Part shown: positions 1 to 10,168 of the stretch, in pieces
How the letters are laid out: the number at the start of each line of letters is the position of its first letter
Numbering within the stretch: the stretch's first letter is position 1
NCBI GenBank assembly: GCA_002077065.1
Contig: NAJO01000074.1
Coordinates: forward strand, 62,001 to 126,000
Direction of reading: 5' to 3'
DNA from: Cryoendolithus antarcticus
Lineage: Eukaryota; Ascomycota; Dothideomycetes; Cladosporiales; Cladosporiaceae
DNA length: 64,000 nucleotides
Made by a program: the position numbers and the translations under genes
The notes under the pieces: generated by a model
What the model was told of the DNA's origin: nothing
Databases searched by the model: none
The model's input: the letters and a program-made list of their open reading frames with translations, nothing else

Positions 1-1199
1 CAAAGAAGAGGACTGCTGCTAGGATATTGGCGCCCAGGACGGTCCGGTCGCGCAGCAGCGCCCACGGCATGAATGTAACGGGAGCGAGGTATGCTTCCCA
101 TAGGCCAAAGGCTATGAGCAGGAGAGCGCCGAATACGATCATGCAGATAATCATGGGCGATTGCCAGCCCTTAGCCTGGTAGGAGTACAGGCTGAACGGC
201 AACAGGAACAAAGCCAGTCCTCCGCAGATTAGGAGTAGACCGAAGACATCGTATTCGATGGCATAGTATTTGATGGACTGCAGTACCGTTCTTCCGCTGT
301 CGTGCTGAGGCATCAAGCCAGCTTTGACGGCTTTGCGGTAGTTCCACTGCAGAAGAACGTAGAGCGGAAGTGAGATCACCGGGGTGATGACAGCGAAAGC
401 GCCGAACGCCCATCTGAAGCCGGGTCCATTGAGGAATGCTGTTGCGAGTGGCCCAGTGATCCAGACTGTTGCAATGTAGGGTGAACTGATGAAGGCGAAC
501 ATAAAACCTCGATTGCGAAGTGAAGACGTGTCGGCGACGACGATGCCCATGACATAGCCTTGGCCGTTATAGCTGGGGAGATATCAGCGAGAGTAATGGG
601 AAGTTGAGTGAGGATGCGCACCCGAGCCAGTAGAGCACCTGCGCTGCTGCATAGGTCTGCACTCCATTACATGCGGCCATCATTACCAGACCCAGCGTCA
701 AGCACGCTGTCATTGCCAGGAAGCCCTGAGGTCGTCCCCATACATCGATGATCTTCGCCAGTGGCAGCTTGAACAGACCACCGATGATGGACGACATGAT
801 TGATGTCGCCGCAGTGAGTGAGTGGAGTTGGAATGAGGATGTAACGTAAGGCGTCAGATTGCCAGTCATGCCTTGCTCCATGGCGTTGATGAAGTAGATG
901 AACCAGATCCTGATGACAGTGAGCACTCTACTCAGTGATGTACGGATGCCGAGTCATAATACTTACATGATGTACACAGTGATGAGCGTCGACTTGGTCC
1001 ACACCTGTGCCGTAGCCTCGATCTTTTGTACACCAACCTGAGCATCCTTGTGCACCGTTTCCTCGTCGCTGTCGCTATCGGCGGCGCTGTGCTCATTGCT
1101 GTCCATCTGGCCTTCTTTCGACTCCGGCATAGCCTGTCCGGTCAGATCTGCAGGCGCGACGGGGCGCGGAAGCCCGGCAAGAGCTTTGAGAGCTCTCAT
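1..1199 (-). CDS. Siderophore-iron transporter, MFS (SIT/ARN family), 5' part
   Basis: Probably imports ferric siderophores across the plasma or vesicle membrane by proton symport. Three exons fit: 1199-967, 909-622 and 572 to beyond base 1, so the 3' end lies outside the window. The introns have GT..AG ends and each junction restores the frame. The first joins TVYIM to IWFIYFINAME; the second gives YWLGYNGQGYVMGIVVADTS, which matches my recollection of Sit1/MirB-type carriers (YNG and VADTSSL). The first ~75 residues are a hydrophilic cytosolic tail rich in Ser, Asp and Glu. Membrane segments then follow (GLFKLPLAKIIDVWGRPQG is the MFS loop 2-3 motif region). The family is well supported; the substrate is inferred. 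No siderophore synthesis gene is visible on this side. Confidence 0.82.
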
Positions 1200-2481
1200 C
1201 GTGATATATGATCGTCTATGAGGTGCCTGAGGCAGCTTGTACTAGCAATAACAAAGGTAGAGATTGTGAGAGATAAACAAGATCTGATAAGAGACATGAG
1301 AGATATGGGTACTTATGATCATGTCGCCGAACCTCGGGACGTAAAAAAACTCTCCATTCTGCAGAGCCATGGCAGGTGGGTCGATGGGTGTCGAATGGGC
1401 CAATAGTGTAGCGTGCGCAGTAGTACTCTGCGCATGCTGGAGTGGCTCCATCTCGGCGCGACGGATTGTCGACACTCACTTTCAGCTGATTGCAGCGCCC
1501 AACAGAAATGGAAGATCGATACTATGCACTAAGATGATGCAGCAGCAGGGTGATCGAGAGCTTAGTGTGCAAGCTGGTTGCGACTGGAAAGGCAGATGCA
1601 GTCGTTCATCGTGGCAGAATCCTAGCAGTCACGTAAGGCTCGCATGGTGGTGGTGGGTCAGGTGGAGTCAATGGGGTGATAGCCAAGACCGAGCTAAAGC
1701 CATGGCTCTGCCAGGGTATGGGACAGTAGCTAGCACTCCGTGTCTCGTCCGCGCACTTTAAAGGGCTTCGCCGATATCGCGTCAGCAGCGAGCATCGCCA
1801 TCGTTGGCGTTGGTAGCGGCAAACTTGAGCCATTTCCACTTTGCTGAGAAGTACCGTACAGATGAATTGGTCAGACGCGCCAAGGTACACTACAACAAGC
1901 CAAGAGGTCGTTCCACAGGCGATATGCGGATGTACGAGACGATAGTCGGAGATCGTTCGCGATGACCGTCTAGATGGGGAAAGTGTGTTGAGTTATACAG
2001 TCCATGTGCATGTATAGCTTCGCCAGTAGTCCGGCCTGAGATTGCAGGGAGACTACTGGTAAAAGGTCCTGTCCAGCTGGGTTCACGATCTTGTGGAATG
2101 TAGCAGTAGCCACCCCGCGTTGGCAATGGCGTTCCCACGACCAGTAACCAGATTAACGACGAGAAAAGTCGAGGCAATTGATGGAGAGAAGAGGTGAAGT
2201 CACGAAGAGGAAGTGTGGTCACTCATCTCGGGTCATTCGTTATCAGATCCGAATGTGTCACTTCCACTACTCCACCTTTCCATGATGCCTCATACTCCAT
2301 AGCCTTACCTCTTCTCGCGAATCTTAGGATCTTGCATGTGGCTATCACGCTTGTGAGAGAACTCGGTAGACCTCAACCAGCTATGGTGCATCTCTCCTGC
2401 ACAGGATAGGCACGAAACCGGTACTCGTGGCACGATAGACAGATGGAGATACAATCCTGACGCCGATGCTGTGAAATCGAT
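1200..2481. other. Intergenic spacer (transporter promoter / Mtw1 3' flank)
   Basis: About 1.3 kb between the start of the transporter and the stop of the Mtw1 gene. Only short overlapping ORFs without recognisable protein features are present. It should hold the transporter promoter. I could not pick out a convincing GATA-type iron-repressor site by eye. Confidence 0.5.
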
Positions 2482-3511
2482 TCATGTCTCGTCCATTCTA
2501 CTTCCCGCGTGCTGTCTATCAGCTCCTCCAAGAGCCTGCACCAAGCCCTCCAGCGCCGAGAGCTCATCCACTCCGATCTTCCGGCCCTCTATCTTCGTGC
2601 CTTGCTCAGCAGTATCGCCTAAGCCGCGGCGCTGCAGCGCTCGTCTTGCCTGTGCGTCGAGGTAGCGCGCCCGTCTCGTCTCCGCAGAGTCTTGGTCTTG
2701 TCGTGCTTGCCGAGCATCGGGCAGAGTCGCAAGTGCCTCCTTCAGCTGGCTCAGCAGTTGTCTCAGGACTGGGAGCTGTGTCGCCAGATACTGTAGGTTC
2801 TCTGTGAGTGGCTGCGAGGCCGTAGAAGTATGTTGCGATTGCGATAGGAATGCGTATGGCGCCTCTTCCGGCTGCTGAGTGACTGCGGTCTCGCTTTGCC
2901 CGAGCAGCTGCTTCAGCTGTGCCAGCACTGCAGCATTGCTTGCTTCCTCCACCTTCAGCATTGCGTTGAGCTTCGCAGTCTCCTGCACCTTCCGTCGCTG
3001 CAGTTGAAGTGCTTCTGGTGTCAGCCCACTAGCCTTGCTATCTGCCTGCAGATCCAAATGTCTATAGTGCTCAAGCTGCACCCATCTTGCCAGATCTCCG
3101 TCCTCCTCATGTCCGATCGCCAGTATGTTGCGTAGCGTGTAGATCTCGAACTTGTCAAAGTCCTTGTCGACTATCGCGTTGAGTAGTGATTCCAGCTTGA
3201 TGATGCCCGAATCGACCTCGGTTTGCTTCTGCTCCAGCAATATATCCTGGCTGGCTTCTGGGGTGAGGACCTCGGACGGAGGCGATCTGAAGCCGAGCGA
3301 TTCGGGCGAGGCATGCTGGAAACCGGATTCGATCGCGTTGATAGCACGGAAGACGAGCTCGTTGACGGTGTTGATCACATCATCGAGGAGTGTCTGGCAG
3401 CCAGTCAGTCATAGGGCTTGAACTGCCCCAGTCGGCAATGCAACGTACCAGCGGCGTGTATCGGAAGTGCTCAGTCAGCAGCGCCGTCGTCTCTTGACTA
3501 GTTGCCGCCAT
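2482..3511 (-). CDS. MTW1: Kinetochore MIND-complex protein Mtw1/Mis12
   Basis: Subunit of the Mis12/MIND complex, which links the inner kinetochore to the Ndc80 complex and microtubules. Two exons: 3511-3449 (21 codons) and 3393-2482, with a 55-nt intron (gtacgt..gccag). The spliced N-terminus reads LLTEHFRYTPLTLLDDVINT followed by VNELVFRAINAIE, the conserved head motif of Mis12 proteins. The rest of the 324-residue product is charged and predicted to be helical, with coiled-coil-like stretches (about residues 135-260) and a basic C-terminus. Length is close to other fungal Mtw1 proteins. The first exon is too short for an ORF scan and was recovered from the motif. It diverges from the C2H2 gene at 3.8 kb over a ~280-bp spacer with two ACGCG-containing repeats. 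Confidence 0.88.
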
Positions 3512-3568
3512 TGAGAGGCGCTCATACGGATAGTCTGGTGATATTGTCGTCGCCGGCGCAAAGTGAGT

Positions 3569-3593
3569 GTGGACGCGCCTGGGTGGACGCGCC
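3569..3593. promoter_or_regulatory. Two direct repeats with ACGCG core upstream of MTW1
   Basis: The 11-mer GTGGACGCGCC occurs at 3569-3579 and 3583-3593, 14 nt apart, about 60-80 bp upstream of the MTW1 start and within the divergent spacer. ACGCG is the core bound by MBF-type (Mbp1/Swi6) G1/S regulators. The repeat is visible; its use as a binding site is inference. Confidence 0.4.
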
Positions 3594-3791
3594 GAATCAA
3601 CAATGTTACGTCAGCGGGGCCCGCCAAGCACCTGCCGCCCTTCTTCACGTTCGATGTTGGCCTCGCTCAGGAGCATCTTCTCTTCTACTGCTTAAATCGA
3701 TTTCTGGACGTTTGGTAGAACGGTCTTATGCATAGATTACGGCGTTGGAGCGAGTGCTCGACAAAAATTCAACGACGTACGAAGCGTACGC

Positions 3792-4682
3792 ATGCAAGGT
3801 GCTAGCTTAGAGGCCCACGCGAAGGAGAACAAGCTACTGGAGGTACAGCGCGGCTCACCGCACCTTATGGCAAAACGTAGCCGCTCTATTTCTCCAGAAG
3901 AACCCATCACAAATGTCCCGGCACAAGTAGGTACTTCTCCTACGTCGTCGTCAAGTATGCGGTGCTTTCTCCCACCGCACCGGCCTCTCACTCTCAGTTC
4001 CCAAGCCGATTACGAGACACACTACGCCAAAGAGCACAGCAACAGATGTAGCGAGTGCCGGCATAACTTTCCAACGCCGCATCTGCTTGGCCTTCACATC
4101 GCCGAGAACCATGATCCTATTATTGCAGCCAAACGTCAGCGTGGCGACAAGACTTTCGCCTGTCTTGTGGACGGCTGCGAGAAGATTTGTGGCGACTGGA
4201 GGAAGCGACGTATGCATCTGATCGACAAGCATGGCTTCCCACGAAATTACGACTTCTTCATCGTGAACACAGGAGTCGACGGGAAGCGCAGTATGCTGCG
4301 GCCTGGCGTCGATTCTCAGGGTCACCGAGCAAGCAGTCGTGAGAGGCGCGACAGCAGCGAATCGGAAGACGAGGTGATGACCACCCCTTCAACCACGCCA
4401 TCGGTCGCAAGTCCTGCCGCACGGGGACCGGCTGCGACTCAGCAGGATTCTGCAGCGGGCAGTCCACAAAGCGCGTCTGTTGCGAGTGCACATGTTGCGG
4501 CACCGAGAGTCCTGGGTGGCAAGAAGCGCTCTGCATCTATTCGCAGCATTGGCACAGGAGACCTCTTGGCATCACACGCTGTGACGAACGACGTAAAAGT
4601 CGAAGATATCACGAAGTCCATGTCAGCTCTCAAGATGGTACCGAGAATCGTAGCGGAGAAACAGCGGACAAAGCAGAGCTGA
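3792..4682 (+). CDS. C2H2 zinc-finger protein, ZNF511-like
   Basis: Single-exon protein of up to 296 residues. The first in-frame ATG is at 3792; a second at 3867 (MAKRSRSISPEE) gives 271 residues and may be the real start. The core has one clear C2H2 finger (CSECRHNF.. LLGLHIAENH). A second, longer unit follows: FACLVDGCEKICGDWRKRRM, then HLIDKHGFPRNYDF. This CDGCEK-like unit followed by HxxxxHxFPxxYxF is what I recall of the ZNF511 family, which is widespread in eukaryotes and of poorly defined function. The C-terminal ~130 residues are disordered, Ser/Ala/Thr-rich with basic patches. It shares a spacer with MTW1 and converges on PSD1. Confidence 0.78.
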   Translation: MQGASLEAHAKENKLLEVQRGSPHLMAKRSRSISPEEPITNVPAQVGTSPTSSSSMRCFLPPHRPLTLSSQADYETHYAKEHSNRCSECRHNFPTPHLLGLHIAENHDPIIAAKRQRGDKTFACLVDGCEKICGDWRKRRMHLIDKHGFPRNYDFFIVNTGVDGKRSMLRPGVDSQGHRASSRERRDSSESEDEVMTTPSTTPSVASPAARGPAATQQDSAAGSPQSASVASAHVAAPRVLGGKKRSASIRSIGTGDLLASHAVTNDVKVEDITKSMSALKMVPRIVAEKQRTKQS

Positions 4683-5469
4683 TGTGGTTACATGATGGCA
4701 TGTCGTGTTCATGTGGTGTTATCTGGTCATACTCTCCACGGTTGCCTAATGTCGCTCTCGCTACTCTGAGTACAGCCGCAGCAATTAGTCCACCAGCTGA
4801 ACGCTTCGGAGAGTCAGGAATACATGAGCACCGCAACTTCTCGATGACGGCTTGTACTTACCTCTAGCGAGCATCAGAGCCCCTGCCGGTGATGACCGCA
4901 GTGTTGCAGGCAACGATACTCAAGCAGCGTCCCATGGTTGTGACCTGCCAACGCAAGCCTCCAACCCTCGAGGGGCTACCAGGCCTTCCTTATCCAGTAG
5001 GATCATCCTACCAAGGACGAAATTCCGTCCGAACTCGACACTCACTCAGGAGGGGCAGAACGCCATTTGGTAACTGCCCGGTACAATAGGCAGGGATAGT
5101 AACGTTTGTCGCAATCTCAGTGGCCGCGGCTGTCGAAGCTCAGAGGAGTATCGATCAGAGCATCACACCAGCTCTTGTCTTCTAGATCGCCATCTGCCAG
5201 GCGCACCGTTCAATTAACCCACTAGGACGATCTGTCTTCCGCGAGGGAAAGATTGCCGACGAGCTATCATCTTGTCATCTGTACTGAACGTACCTGCACA
5301 TGCTGCAAAGAGACCACTGTCAGAAACGTCATCACGGATCGCGGCAGCGGTGCAAACTTATACCTTTATCAGGCAACGTTAGTCGGAGCAGCTGTCGTGA
5401 CTATCACAAAGATTGCAAGTTCAGGCTCCCAACACTCGATTGAGCGAGGATAGTCGCGTATATACATAT
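4683..5469. other. Intergenic spacer between convergent genes
   Basis: About 0.8 kb between the stops of the C2H2 gene and PSD1. No ORF, RNA gene or repeat was recognised; it should contain both 3' UTRs. Confidence 0.5.
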
Positions 5470-7143
5470 CTACGCTTCCTCCGTCACAGCATACCCCAGC
5501 TTCTCCCCAACCTTCACCTGCATCCCCTTCTCAATACACCACTTCCACCCCCCTCGTCTCCCCTGATCCATGAATCCCTCATCGAACGTCGGTCTCCGCC
5601 CCTTCGGCCCCTCGAAGACCATCACAATCGTGCTCCCCAGCTGAAATCCGCCCATCTCCTCACCACGCTGCAGCGGATGCCCTCCCAGCACCCTCGAAGC
5701 TGCTGTATATGTCGCCTCAGCGTAGCCGGAGTACGGCTCCCCTGACTCGGCGGCGTTCTCCGCAGCGCGATCGGCGCGAGTGTCTGTGAGTAGGCTGTTC
5801 GTACGTAGCTCGCGATCAAAGTTGACGACTATACTGCCCACGTTCGTGGCGCCCACGGGCGTGTAGGAGAAGAAGCCGTATTTCCATCTTCCCAACAGCA
5901 CGACGCGCTCGTTCAGGGTGAACAAGCCGGGGAGTGTGCGTTGCAGGTATGGTGATACTGAGTACAGCTCGCCAGCGAAATGCCTTCTCGACTCCACGAC
6001 CCATGACACCGGTGAGTGGAAGCGATGATAGTCGCCTGGCGCGAGGTAGACGACACAGTAGTATAACGCAGTCGGCTCCTCTGACTCGTTTCCGGAACTC
6101 CACCATGACTTCTGCGCTCGCGGCGAGCGCGCAAGATCGGCTGTGACTTCAGCTTCTGACGTGGCACGTGACTGCGTCGACTGATCTTCCGCGAGCTCAT
6201 TGACGTCCTCCACCGCGAGCTTACCGCCTTCCCGTGAGCGAGGCTTGCGTTTCTTCGCTGATGCGCCAGAGAAGAGCGAGGGCAGGTCGTAGGAAATGCC
6301 GTTCACTTGCGCAAACTCCTCTTCTGCGCTGATGATCTCTTGATCGCCTTCGCGTCGGCGGGACTTCGAGATCTGCGCACTGCCCGGGTTGCTCGGTATG
6401 TTACTGCTAGGTGCCGCTGTGTCAACGTGCTTCTCTCCCAGCAGCGCGTCGACTGAGTACGTCACGCCCTTGACTTGTTCGATGTCTCCGCCCTCGATGA
6501 CGCCGAACTGGACCACCTTCCCATCTGCAGGTGAGAGTAGCGCATTTGGATTCGGATCCAGCGGTCTCACACCAGGTTTCAGCGTGCGATAGAAGAACTC
6601 AGCCAAGTTCCTGAAGTTATGCAAATCTGGCTCCTCGATCTCATTGAAGTTCACCCCAAACACCCAGCCATAGAGCTTGAAGCCCGGCACTCGCATGTAA
6701 TATGGCAAGTCTATACTGTTGAATTTGCCCCATATCCTGCTCAGCGCCTTGAGTGGCAATGTGGACATGATCTGCACCGTCCATGGTCCGCTGGGTCGTA
6801 TGCGTTTCCGCTTCTTCGGTCTGCCCAGTTCATCTTCGCTGGGCCCATCCTCCGAGTCTCGGTATGTCCACTCATCATCGGTCGCTTTGCCACGGGTCTG
6901 GGTGTGGTAAAGCTGGAATGCGCCGAGAAAAGCAATGCCCGCTACTACGGGTATCGGTCGCCATACTGTTCGAGTCTGGCCGAGAGCTGTCCGTAATCTC
7001 GAGGTGAACGACTCTTTGCGAGTTTGGCGGTGGCTGCGTGGGGAGGTGGAGAAGTGGTGGGTGGGTGTTTGGGTTCGGCTATGGGGACATCGCTGGTTGA
7101 GGAGTCTTCGCGCTGCTGGGCGGGTGGCGTGGGTGAGGGACAT
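5470..7143 (-). CDS. PSD1: Phosphatidylserine decarboxylase, mitochondrial (Psd1)
   Basis: Makes phosphatidylethanolamine from phosphatidylserine at the inner mitochondrial membrane. Single exon, 557 residues. The N-terminus (about 1-55) is Arg/Ser/Thr-rich without acidic residues, as expected of a mitochondrial presequence, followed by a probable membrane segment at ~62-79. The catalytic region has LSPADGKV (~203-210), APGDYHRFHSP (~368-378) and the self-cleavage motif LGST at 502-505. Cleavage between G503 and S504 would give the beta chain and an alpha chain with an N-terminal pyruvoyl group. Residues ~240-358 are a polar, basic insertion inside the domain; similar linkers occur in other filamentous-fungal Psd1 proteins. 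All expected catalytic residues are present, so it looks functional. Confidence 0.95.
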   Translation of the reverse strand: MSLTHATRPAARRLLNQRCPHSRTQTPTHHFSTSPRSHRQTRKESFTSRLRTALGQTRTVWRPIPVVAGIAFLGAFQLYHTQTRGKATDDEWTYRDSEDGPSEDELGRPKKRKRIRPSGPWTVQIMSTLPLKALSRIWGKFNSIDLPYYMRVPGFKLYGWVFGVNFNEIEEPDLHNFRNLAEFFYRTLKPGVRPLDPNPNALLSPADGKVVQFGVIEGGDIEQVKGVTYSVDALLGEKHVDTAAPSSNIPSNPGSAQISKSRRREGDQEIISAEEEFAQVNGISYDLPSLFSGASAKKRKPRSREGGKLAVEDVNELAEDQSTQSRATSEAEVTADLARSPRAQKSWWSSGNESEEPTALYYCVVYLAPGDYHRFHSPVSWVVESRRHFAGELYSVSPYLQRTLPGLFTLNERVVLLGRWKYGFFSYTPVGATNVGSIVVNFDRELRTNSLLTDTRADRAAENAAESGEPYSGYAEATYTAASRVLGGHPLQRGEEMGGFQLGSTIVMVFEGPKGRRPTFDEGFMDQGRRGGWKWCIEKGMQVKVGEKLGYAVTEEA

Positions 7144-7971
7144 GTGAGTGGAAGGCGAGGGAGTCTATCGCATATCGGTCAAGATCAGCGGAGATCTAGC
7201 AGGTTGTATAGACGATAGCGTCTCACGTATCAGTGCACTTCGCCTTCAACTACTGCAGCACTCCCGTCGCCCATGAAATGACGTCTCGTCAACATCGTCC
7301 TTTGGTCCGTGCTGAAGACCTCAGATTGCTACTGTACCTTTGCTGTCCTACTTACCCTACTGGCACCTTCCAAATTTGTGTTTCTCGAAGACAGTGTGCA
7401 AAGGTGAGCAGGAATTGCAACGCGCAGTAAATGAGCTTAGGTGCCTCGAACTGGGCCATGAGAGAAGTGAGGTAAAGGCGACAAACATCGAGGCAGATGA
7501 TACTGGCGAAGTCTCTCCAGGGAGCTCATGAATATAATAAACCGCCGTGGACCGATGCAACTTACCATAGGAAGCAACGGTGGTGTCCACGAGAGACGGC
7601 AGAACAGGAGGTAGTTTCTGAAGTGAATTACCTGTGTCTCGATACTGTCTCTCTGCGACACTCGACTTACGTGAACGACAGTCGCAGTGACCATGACAGC
7701 ATCACAAGAAAGGAATCTTGAAAGCGGAGAGTAGCTACAGGCGCGAAGCCTTTCGTATCAGCTATCTTACAGAACGCACGAGCAAAACTCTTTCGTATTC
7801 ACGTGCCTCTCCCTGCACGCGATGTCATCAGCCACTGAGCTATCAGCTAGTACCCTCCTCAAAGCAAGTACTCCATCAGTCAAAGCAGCAAAAGCAGGTC
7901 TTCATCGTTCCAAGCAGCAAAACGCACCATCACTCCCATCTCGTCACTCACTTCACTCCCAGATCACCCTC
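7144..7971. other. Intergenic spacer (PSD1 promoter)
   Basis: About 0.8 kb between the PSD1 start and the end of the coiled-coil protein gene. Only short ORFs in several frames, none with recognisable features. It should hold the PSD1 promoter and the 3' UTR of the next gene. Confidence 0.5.
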
Positions 7972-10168
7972 TTAAGAGCGGATATTGCCCTGACGAGGCC
8001 CAACAACAACCTCAATCTTTCCATGAAGATCCCCAGTGACAGTCCCATTACTGAAGCACTTCTCCTTGAACTGCGGCACCACCGTGTGCATGACAACATA
8101 CGGGGATGGCTGCTGGTTGAGAAGCTGGCCAGCGTACTCCGGGTTGCGGTGAACCATCTGCTCGTGGCTGAACGCCACAGAAGAGTTCCAGAATTCGAAC
8201 TGGAAGAAGTTGCGCTCAGTGCGCAGGCGGCTAGCAAAGCGGAGAGCCTCCCAGAAGATGCGGGAGAGCTCCTGACGAGCGGTCTCAATCTCTTCGGGCT
8301 TGATGACGGGGCGCATGAGATCGATGCAGCGGTTGGCGTAGACCAGCGCGCGGTTCTTGAGGTAAGCGTGGTACCCGCTGTTGGTGGAGTAGGCAATCTG
8401 GTTGGCAAGCTCCGAGCGCTCCTTGGCAAGCGCATCGCGCTGAGGGAAGTTGCGGGCAAGGCCGGTGCGGTCTTTGGGCGCAGCGACCTCCCTGTCGAAG
8501 ACCTCCTTGAGGCGTACACTGTGCTCGTGGGCGAAGCCATCGACGATGCAGACTGTCAGGATCTCGTCGTGGACGAAGCGGTTCATGACGCCAGTGAACA
8601 ATAGCTTACGGTGTGGCTCGTCCTTGAGGAGCGTCTTTGGCTGTTGATAGTGGTCCATGTGATGGCGGCAGGCCTGGAAGATCGCGTTGTTTAGGTTGAG
8701 GTTTCTGGGGTCCTCGACGAACTGGAGCGGGATAGCGACCAGGAACCTGCCCACGAAGGCCTCCATCTTGACGGCGAGATCGTTGAAGCATTGGCCGAGA
8801 GATCTGACGGTGGGAAGCACGTCCTCGAGCTGGGACGGCGTGGCAAGGATCATAGAGCCAGTCTGGGAGCCAGCATACGTGCCAGCCTCGGGATCCAGCG
8901 ACGAAGTGCCCGAGACGGAGCGCTGGACGACTTGAGTGGACGCCGGAGTAGTGGAAACAGCGTGATTGTGTTGGCGGGTAGGTGTGGTTTGTTGCGCGCC
9001 GTAGGTCTGGGGCGACGCAGCGTTGTGACGCTGTGTGAGCTGATGGGTGGCGTGGCGTGCAGCTTGAGCCTGTGCCTGCTGCGCGTGTGGCTGCTGAGCG
9101 TATATGGGCTGTGCCTGGTGTGGGTAGGTAGCCGTGTGGGTAGCATTGGCACCGTGCTGCTGCTGAAGCTCGAGGGCTTGAATGCGAGCATTGAGCTGCC
9201 TGATGGTCTCAGCAGTGGCGGCCAGCTCGTTGTCGCGCGCGCCCTCGCGGGCAGCAACTCCATTCGTGTTGTGCTCGATGTTGAGAAGACGCATATCGTG
9301 GTCGTTGAGCGTCGTCTGCTGCGTAGTAGTCCTGTTGTGAAGGCCGCGAATGTCCTGGTACATCAGGACTGCTCGGCCGCGAAGCTGGTCGTGATAGAAG
9401 CGTAACTGATTGCTAGCGGCTTGAGAGTTGGTTCTCAGTACCATGACTTCTTGCTCGAGATTGACATCAGCGGGAGCAGGAGCACTGATGGTCTGATTGG
9501 TGTGGCCAGAAGTCGGCGAAGTGTTGCCTCCGTTGTTAGACATGACGACGGCGCGTGCGTTCTGGACGTTGCGCTGAGCACGTGCGTGAGGTGGAACGTA
9601 CGCGTTGCTCGATGGTGTTGGCAGAGGTGGGGGAGGATCGTTCCAGCTGTCCCAGACTGGAGCTTGAAGTCCAGAAGGGGATGTGAGTGCGGCAGCGGCC
9701 TGATGGAGTGTTGTCACTGTAGCGCTCGATGGTGCAGCACGCGTCGCGGTCGTAGGAGCGGCAGCTGGGCTGGCGAGCGTGTTTGGCGGGGTGGCAGTCA
9801 CAGCAGGACGCGTGCGATTGGTGGGTGTTGTGTAAATGACGGCCGAATTAGGATTGTTCTGGTAGAATGGGTCGGGGTGGATGAGTGGTGCACGAGGAGC
9901 GGTGGCGGGATGCTGAGTGGTGATACCGCTAGGTGTGCTCTGCAAGGCGCCACCCGACTGGTGAAGGTGCTGTGCAGCTGGGTCGCGGGAGATGTCGATG
10001 GTTGTAGTGGGTGTGAGATGATATCTGAGGAGTGCAGTGTCAGGCGTGTGCTGGAGAGGGTGGGAGAGAAAGGAGATTTCACCTGGAGGTGGGAGTGGGA
10101 GCGCTGGCACGGTTGGCACCGTATCCCTGCCCTTCGCTCTTGCCCTTGTTGTATTGATACGCCGACAT
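7972..10168 (-). CDS. Coiled-coil protein of unknown function
   Basis: Not recognised. The best model has two exons: 10168-10083 and 10024-7972, joined over a 58-nt intron (donor ccag|gtgaaa, acceptor cctcag). It starts MSAYQYNKGKSEGQGYGANR and gives 712 residues. Without splicing, the same frame stays open only from a GTG codon at 10119, so the upstream ATG is preferred. Residues ~30-180 are low-complexity Pro/Thr/Ala/Asn. The middle (~205-330) looks like a coiled coil (LEQEVMVLRTNSQ, RLLNIEHN, ATAETIRQLNARIQALELQQ), followed by a Gln/Ala/His-rich stretch. The last ~290 residues look folded and mainly helical, with several Trp, Phe and Tyr. No catalytic motif was seen. The gtgaaa donor is weaker than others in this window, so the first exon is the least certain part. 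Confidence 0.7.
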
